This document shows positions 60,361 through 64,000 of a stretch of DNA of 64,000 nt, piece by piece. The DNA comes from Parasponia andersonii (lineage: Eukaryota > Streptophyta > Magnoliopsida > Rosales > Cannabaceae). The stretch's first letter is position 1. Each line of letters starts with the position of its first letter. The position numbers were made by a program, and so were the translations under genes. The notes below the pieces were generated by a model. The model was not told the DNA's origin, did no database searches, and saw only the letters and a list, made by a program, of their open reading frames with translations. The stretch is taken from assembly GCA_002914805.1 (NCBI GenBank), contig JXTB01000569.1:180821-244820 (forward strand). Reading direction: 5' to 3'.

Positions 60361-60476
60361 TTTATATAGTCACGAGTCATACTATGTTGTGAAGGGACCA
60401 TAAATCTAAGTTAAGAAATTTATATAGTCACGAGTCATACTATGTCGTGAAGGGACCATAAATCTAAGTTAAACAA
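60361..60476. repeat. 58-bp tandem duplication in the transposase
   Basis: TTTATATAGTCACGAGTCAT occurs at 60361 and 60419 with near-identical continuation. The period of 58 is not a multiple of three, so it breaks the frame. Confidence 0.9.
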
Positions 60477-61043
60477 TCTTCATAAGATCCCTAAAGCCTT
60501 GATGCTCCACAAAATTAAATGGGAGTTCATCAACAATCAACATCCTAGCAACATACTTTCTAGTTAACTCAGGATTATAAGAACAAGCCCTAATAATACA
60601 TCCTTCTTCCCCACTCTTTTTTGGCTGAAAGAATAATGCCTTCTGTCTCTTATCTTTCCTATTTAGATACTTCTTAGATTGATTATATAAGTGATCCAAA
60701 AGATTAGACGTTCTATTTTGTTTTACTCCCACATGCATGACACACCACAATAATTGTATTTAGCTCTAGGATTCTTCCTATCATCACAAACCGTAGTGAA
60801 ATACCCCCAAATAAGTGATGGAGGCCTCGTAGGCTTTCTTTTTGGAGTAAGAGTAGAACTCACAATATTATTGTTGTTATCTGTATTTGGGTGATTGGAT
60901 AGATCAATTGATGAAGGCTCCACACATGCTTTCAAAGTTTCAACATCAATAAAAACTTCATTTGGTGTCGCTATCCCTCTTTCAAGACTTTTATTCTCAA
61001 GAGAAATCAGTTCAAACATTTCTTTGTAGACATTTGAAGTCAT

Positions 61044-61966
61044 CTATAATACATAAGGCATTTATCAACTTAAAAAAAAAAAAGAATAAGATACAAATGA
61101 AAAGCAAAGTAACAAACAGAAAAGCAAAAAAGACAACAAGTAATCATAATATAAATCACTAAGAGAAAAAACAAATCAAGCAAAAGAAAATTAAAGAAAC
61201 AAAACTAATGAAAAGAAAAGAATCTAAATTCCAAATCATTAAAGACATAGCCATCCAAATCACTAAAGAAAAACAAAAGGAAAAAAAAAAATCAAATGGA
61301 TGAAAAACAAAATAACAAAAACACTGAGATAATTAAAAGAAAAAATTAAAAAAAAAAGATAAAACATAATCATCGTTTTTTTCTTCTTTTTTAATCACTA
61401 AGGAAAAAATAAATTAAACAAAGGAAATCAGAGAAACAAAGCTAGTGAAAAGAAAAGCATCCTAGTAAAATTCGAAAATGTTGAGCAAATAAGGAAATCA
61501 TGCCTAAGTTCGAAATAATCAAAAGAAATACGATAGATGCAAACATATTTAGAGACACTTTCAACCGAATTTGTAAGGATTTGAGGAATTGAGATTGAGA
61601 GAGGTGATAGAATAGCGATTGGCTGAGAGACTAAACGTGAAATATATATGAGATCACTAGAAGTGTTTTTTTCTTTCTAATCTAGTGTAGTAGGGTCTAT
61701 ATTAAACTTACACTTAGCCAATAAAAATACAATACATATTTATTTTTTTTATCTTTTTAACATTATATATATAAAGTTGGATCGGTACAGTTGTAATTAG
61801 ATTTTTCACATTACGAACTGCTAACCGAACCAATCCAATTTAAATCCAATTTTTAGAATCCAATCTAATCCATTCCAATTGTAATTAGATATTCTTACTT
61901 TTTTGTAATTAGATTGGGTTAGATCGGTCGAGTCAATCAATTTGGATCGAATTTTGAGCACCTTTT
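61044..61966 (-). other. Probable 5' non-coding part and terminus of the hAT element
   Basis: Between the transposase start and 61966 there are A-rich tracts, then text with repeated CCAATCCAATTTAAATCCAATT and its complement (61750-61960), ending on the minus strand in AGGTGCTCAAAATTCGATCC. That is close to the usual hAT terminus AGGGGTGTTCAAAA. No matching right terminus is seen past 59345, so the element is truncated. Confidence 0.45.
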
Positions 61967-63907
61967 TATATTGGTCTCTTGAATACCTTCTTTTGCATTT
62001 GAATCCACCAATTTACATTTACTTAGCAGCTAAATCATCAAGCATGTTAAAGATACTAGGGCACTCCGTTAAGGCTCGTGTGACATTTTCTCACCTTTTT
62101 TTTAAGGACATCAAGTGGAACTTAGGGGGGAAAAAAAAAAATCCTCCGCAATATGAGAAGGAAGTTATGGCTAGGTTTTGAAATTTTCATAATTCATGAG
62201 TTCTAAAAAAATGAAAATCAGATCCGCTTAAGATAGGAATTAAAAATTTCATGAGTCTAAGAATGAAATCACGCATGCAATTTGCATCTTATTAGCATCT
62301 TGTTGGTCGTGAGTTTCTTGTGATCTTCAAAAAGAGAACTAGGATCTTCGAACAACTCTTGAAGAGATTCATTAAATTCCTATGAATCCAAGAACTTGGA
62401 TTTTCAGTTTTTTTTTTTTTTTTTAATTCTTGGTTTGTCTTTTTGGAATATTTATATATCGGATTATGAAATAAAGCACTAAAAATTTTGTGTAGTGGGT
62501 TGTTAACAATTTGTGAGGGACGCATACTTGAACGACGAAGAAAATTGGAGTTTTTTGTTTTTGATTTTTTTCCGGTTTGAAAATTTTAGTAAACTTTGTT
62601 ATCTATGTTGTCATCTATATCTTATATATTCTTTCTTAGTTAACTTTGTTGTCTATGTTATCATCTATATCTTATATATTCTTTCTTAGTTATCCTCCTT
62701 TCAGAGCAATTAGAATTTTCTTTCAACATACATTATTTGGGATGTAAAAAATCAAAAATATTAATAATCTCCTATTTATCATTTTCTATTAAGTAAATTA
62801 CGTTATTAAGCAAAAGATTCGTGGGTGCCTTTTATATCATTTAATATTATTGGGTATTATCGTTTTTTTTTTTAATTTTTTTATTTCTTATCATATCTTC
62901 TATACAAGTCTACAAGCTATGGGTGGTATTCTAGATGCATTCAACCGCTAATCTAACAATCAATATATGGGCTAGTTTGATATATTCGTAGATTTTAAAA
63001 GAATCTGTTTTAATTTTGTTGATAGTAAAATCTGCTGTAACGTAAAGTAATTAAGTGTCTTGTAAATAATAAATTTAAAAATATTGTGAATTAAAAAAAA
63101 ATTTATATTAAGATGTTTAGTAAATTATATGACTAAATTTCTATACAAATAAGAATGATCAAAATAGCCATCATAATAAAATTAATTTATTTAGATCACT
63201 TTTAGATACAATTTCAATCTTTTGATTATAAAATTGAAAATAAAAACATGAACATGCTTACCCAAAAAAGAAAAATTAGTAATGTTTTCTTTAAATATTG
63301 AAGATTTAATATTTTTCGTTTTCTTATTTCAAATACTTTTAGGTCAAAATAATTGTCTATGATAATTAGTACAATAACATCAAAGTCCCAATCAAATAGA
63401 GATAAAATAAATTAAACTTGCAGTAATAGATTTCTTAATTCATCCAATTTATATAATTTAAGGAATAAATTCCTACAAACTAAAAAAATTTAAAAATTAA
63501 TTATTACAATCGAAATTTTAAATACTAAATTATTACAAGATATTTTTAAGAATCATTCGTGCCATTAAAAAAAAAAAAAAAAGGTGGCGTATGAGAAAGA
63601 AGTCAGAGGAGAGTTATGCGGCATTTTGCAAGCAAAACGCCAAAACCCCTTTAAGCCAATATCCACTCTCGTACGTTGTAAGTGGAATGACCAAAGATAT
63701 TATTATTGATTTTTACTACCAAAATGAAAAAGAAAAAAAAAACGTGGTTACTTCCAAAAGGCACAAGGAGACTGCAAACAGCCCCCTCGAAAAGAGAGTT
63801 TGGTGGTCCTAGGTGTGTGTCAAAATAGTTTATATTAATGCTTAATAGTATTTGTTTGAATATAATTTTAAAATATTTTATTTTAGAAGGGAGGAAAAAA
63901 TTGTTAT
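61967..63907. other. Intergenic
   Basis: AT-rich. A near-perfect duplication of about 50 bp (TTAACTTTGTTGTCTATGTTATCATCTATATCTTATATATTC) lies at about 62592-62690. A 73-codon plus-strand frame at 63591-63812 sits in GC-richer sequence and contains a good splice donor (GTT/GTAAGT at about 63677). It may be an exon remnant but has no recognised domain. Confidence 0.4.
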
Positions 63908-64000
63908 TGTTATGCGGTTTAAAATCCTAAGATCGCATAAGTTTTATATGCGACCTCCCTCAAGAAGGATATATGCGACCTCCTCCGTGATGCTTATATG
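63908..64000 (+). repeat. Start of a second Tat-family LTR, opposite orientation, cut by the window end
   Basis: TGTTATGCGGTTTAAAATCC and the following ATCGCATAAG match the element-sense start of the LTR at 24601-25218 (its complement ends CTTAGGATTTTAGACCGCAC). The GCGACCTCC repeats seen in that LTR follow at 63959-63985. The orientation is plus, opposite to the element at 14182-25218. Confidence 0.8.

Larger units (their letters stand above)
59345..61043 (-). pseudogene. hAT-superfamily transposase (RICESLEEPER/BED-finger type), interrupted
   Basis: Minus-strand start ATG at 61041-61043, directly after a splice-acceptor-like TATTATAG, suggesting a leader intron. The open part 60723-61043 ends in the BED zinc finger: SLIWGYFTTVCDDRKNPRAKYNYCGV. 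The next frame, 60469-60750, continues with RTSNLLDHLYNQSKKYLNRKDK (finger His) and ELPFNFVEHQGFRDLM, the usual hAT text after the finger. A 58-bp duplication (60361-60476) shifts the frame, then comes NYCMVPNHKSETLGKGIEQCLLE with TIDNASSN (a catalytic Asp region of RNase H-fold transposases). A MITE lies at 59643-60106, and beyond it the protein resumes (AIVYLVRSV, RCCTYILNLIVMEGLKKH, a TR-N-TYLMLE stretch) to about 59345, where it stops. The C-terminal dimerisation domain is missing. Confidence 0.85.

Noticed and set aside
1..64000. Search for tRNA, rRNA, organellar insertion or a new multi-gene system
   Set aside because: No cloverleaf-type tRNA, rRNA or plastid/mitochondrial gene text was noticed. 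Apart from the PPR gene, the recognisable coding material is from transposable elements.

Overview
This is AT-rich flowering-plant nuclear DNA, most likely from a eudicot. It holds one clearly intact host gene, an intronless P-class pentatricopeptide-repeat (PPR) gene at 4925-7471 on the minus strand. By recognition of the whole protein, this looks like the orthologue of Arabidopsis AT2G18940 and maize PPR10. Almost everything else is transposable-element DNA in nested layers, plus AT-rich intergenic sequence. No prokaryotic features are present.

Layout: 1-3260 holds two members of one long LTR family (Athila-type by primer-binding site), one lying inside the other. 4925-7471 is the PPR gene. 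8344-8399 is a (CT)n tract followed by alternating GC. 9684-10032 is a hAT-type MITE. 10848-13714 is another, enlarged LTR of the first family, carrying an 81-bp tandem repeat. 14182-25218 is a complete Ty3/gypsy Tat-lineage insertion on the minus strand (5-bp duplication CCTAC, LTRs about 3% different). Its pol has the extra RNase H of that lineage, and a spliced gene on the opposite strand lies between integrase and the 3' LTR.

26686-44259 is an old Ty1/copia element on the plus strand, expanded by later insertions. Inside it lie an LTR-like repeat, one end of a CACTA transposon (30240-31235), a decayed SIRE-type copia on the minus strand (31236-38750) and a solo Athila-type LTR with a 5-bp duplication (40969-42427). 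44600-45239 is a second MITE of the 9.7-kb family. 46664-52528 is a chromovirus (Ty3/gypsy with chromodomain) on the minus strand.

54391-57800 is an unusual structure: a 990-bp segment duplicated in tandem, itself built of about 75-bp repeats, followed by the same repeats in inverted orientation. 59345-61043 is a hAT transposase pseudogene on the minus strand, interrupted by a third MITE of the same family (59643-60106). The window ends inside a second copy of the Tat-family LTR, in the opposite orientation (63908 onward).

The genes do not form an operon or pathway. The PPR protein is expected to act on chloroplast RNA. The rest are selfish elements whose order of arrival can be read from the nesting. 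The best candidates for further attention are the antisense gene of the Tat element, which splices into one frame with a single stop, and the duplicated and inverted repeat block at 54.4-57.8 kb.
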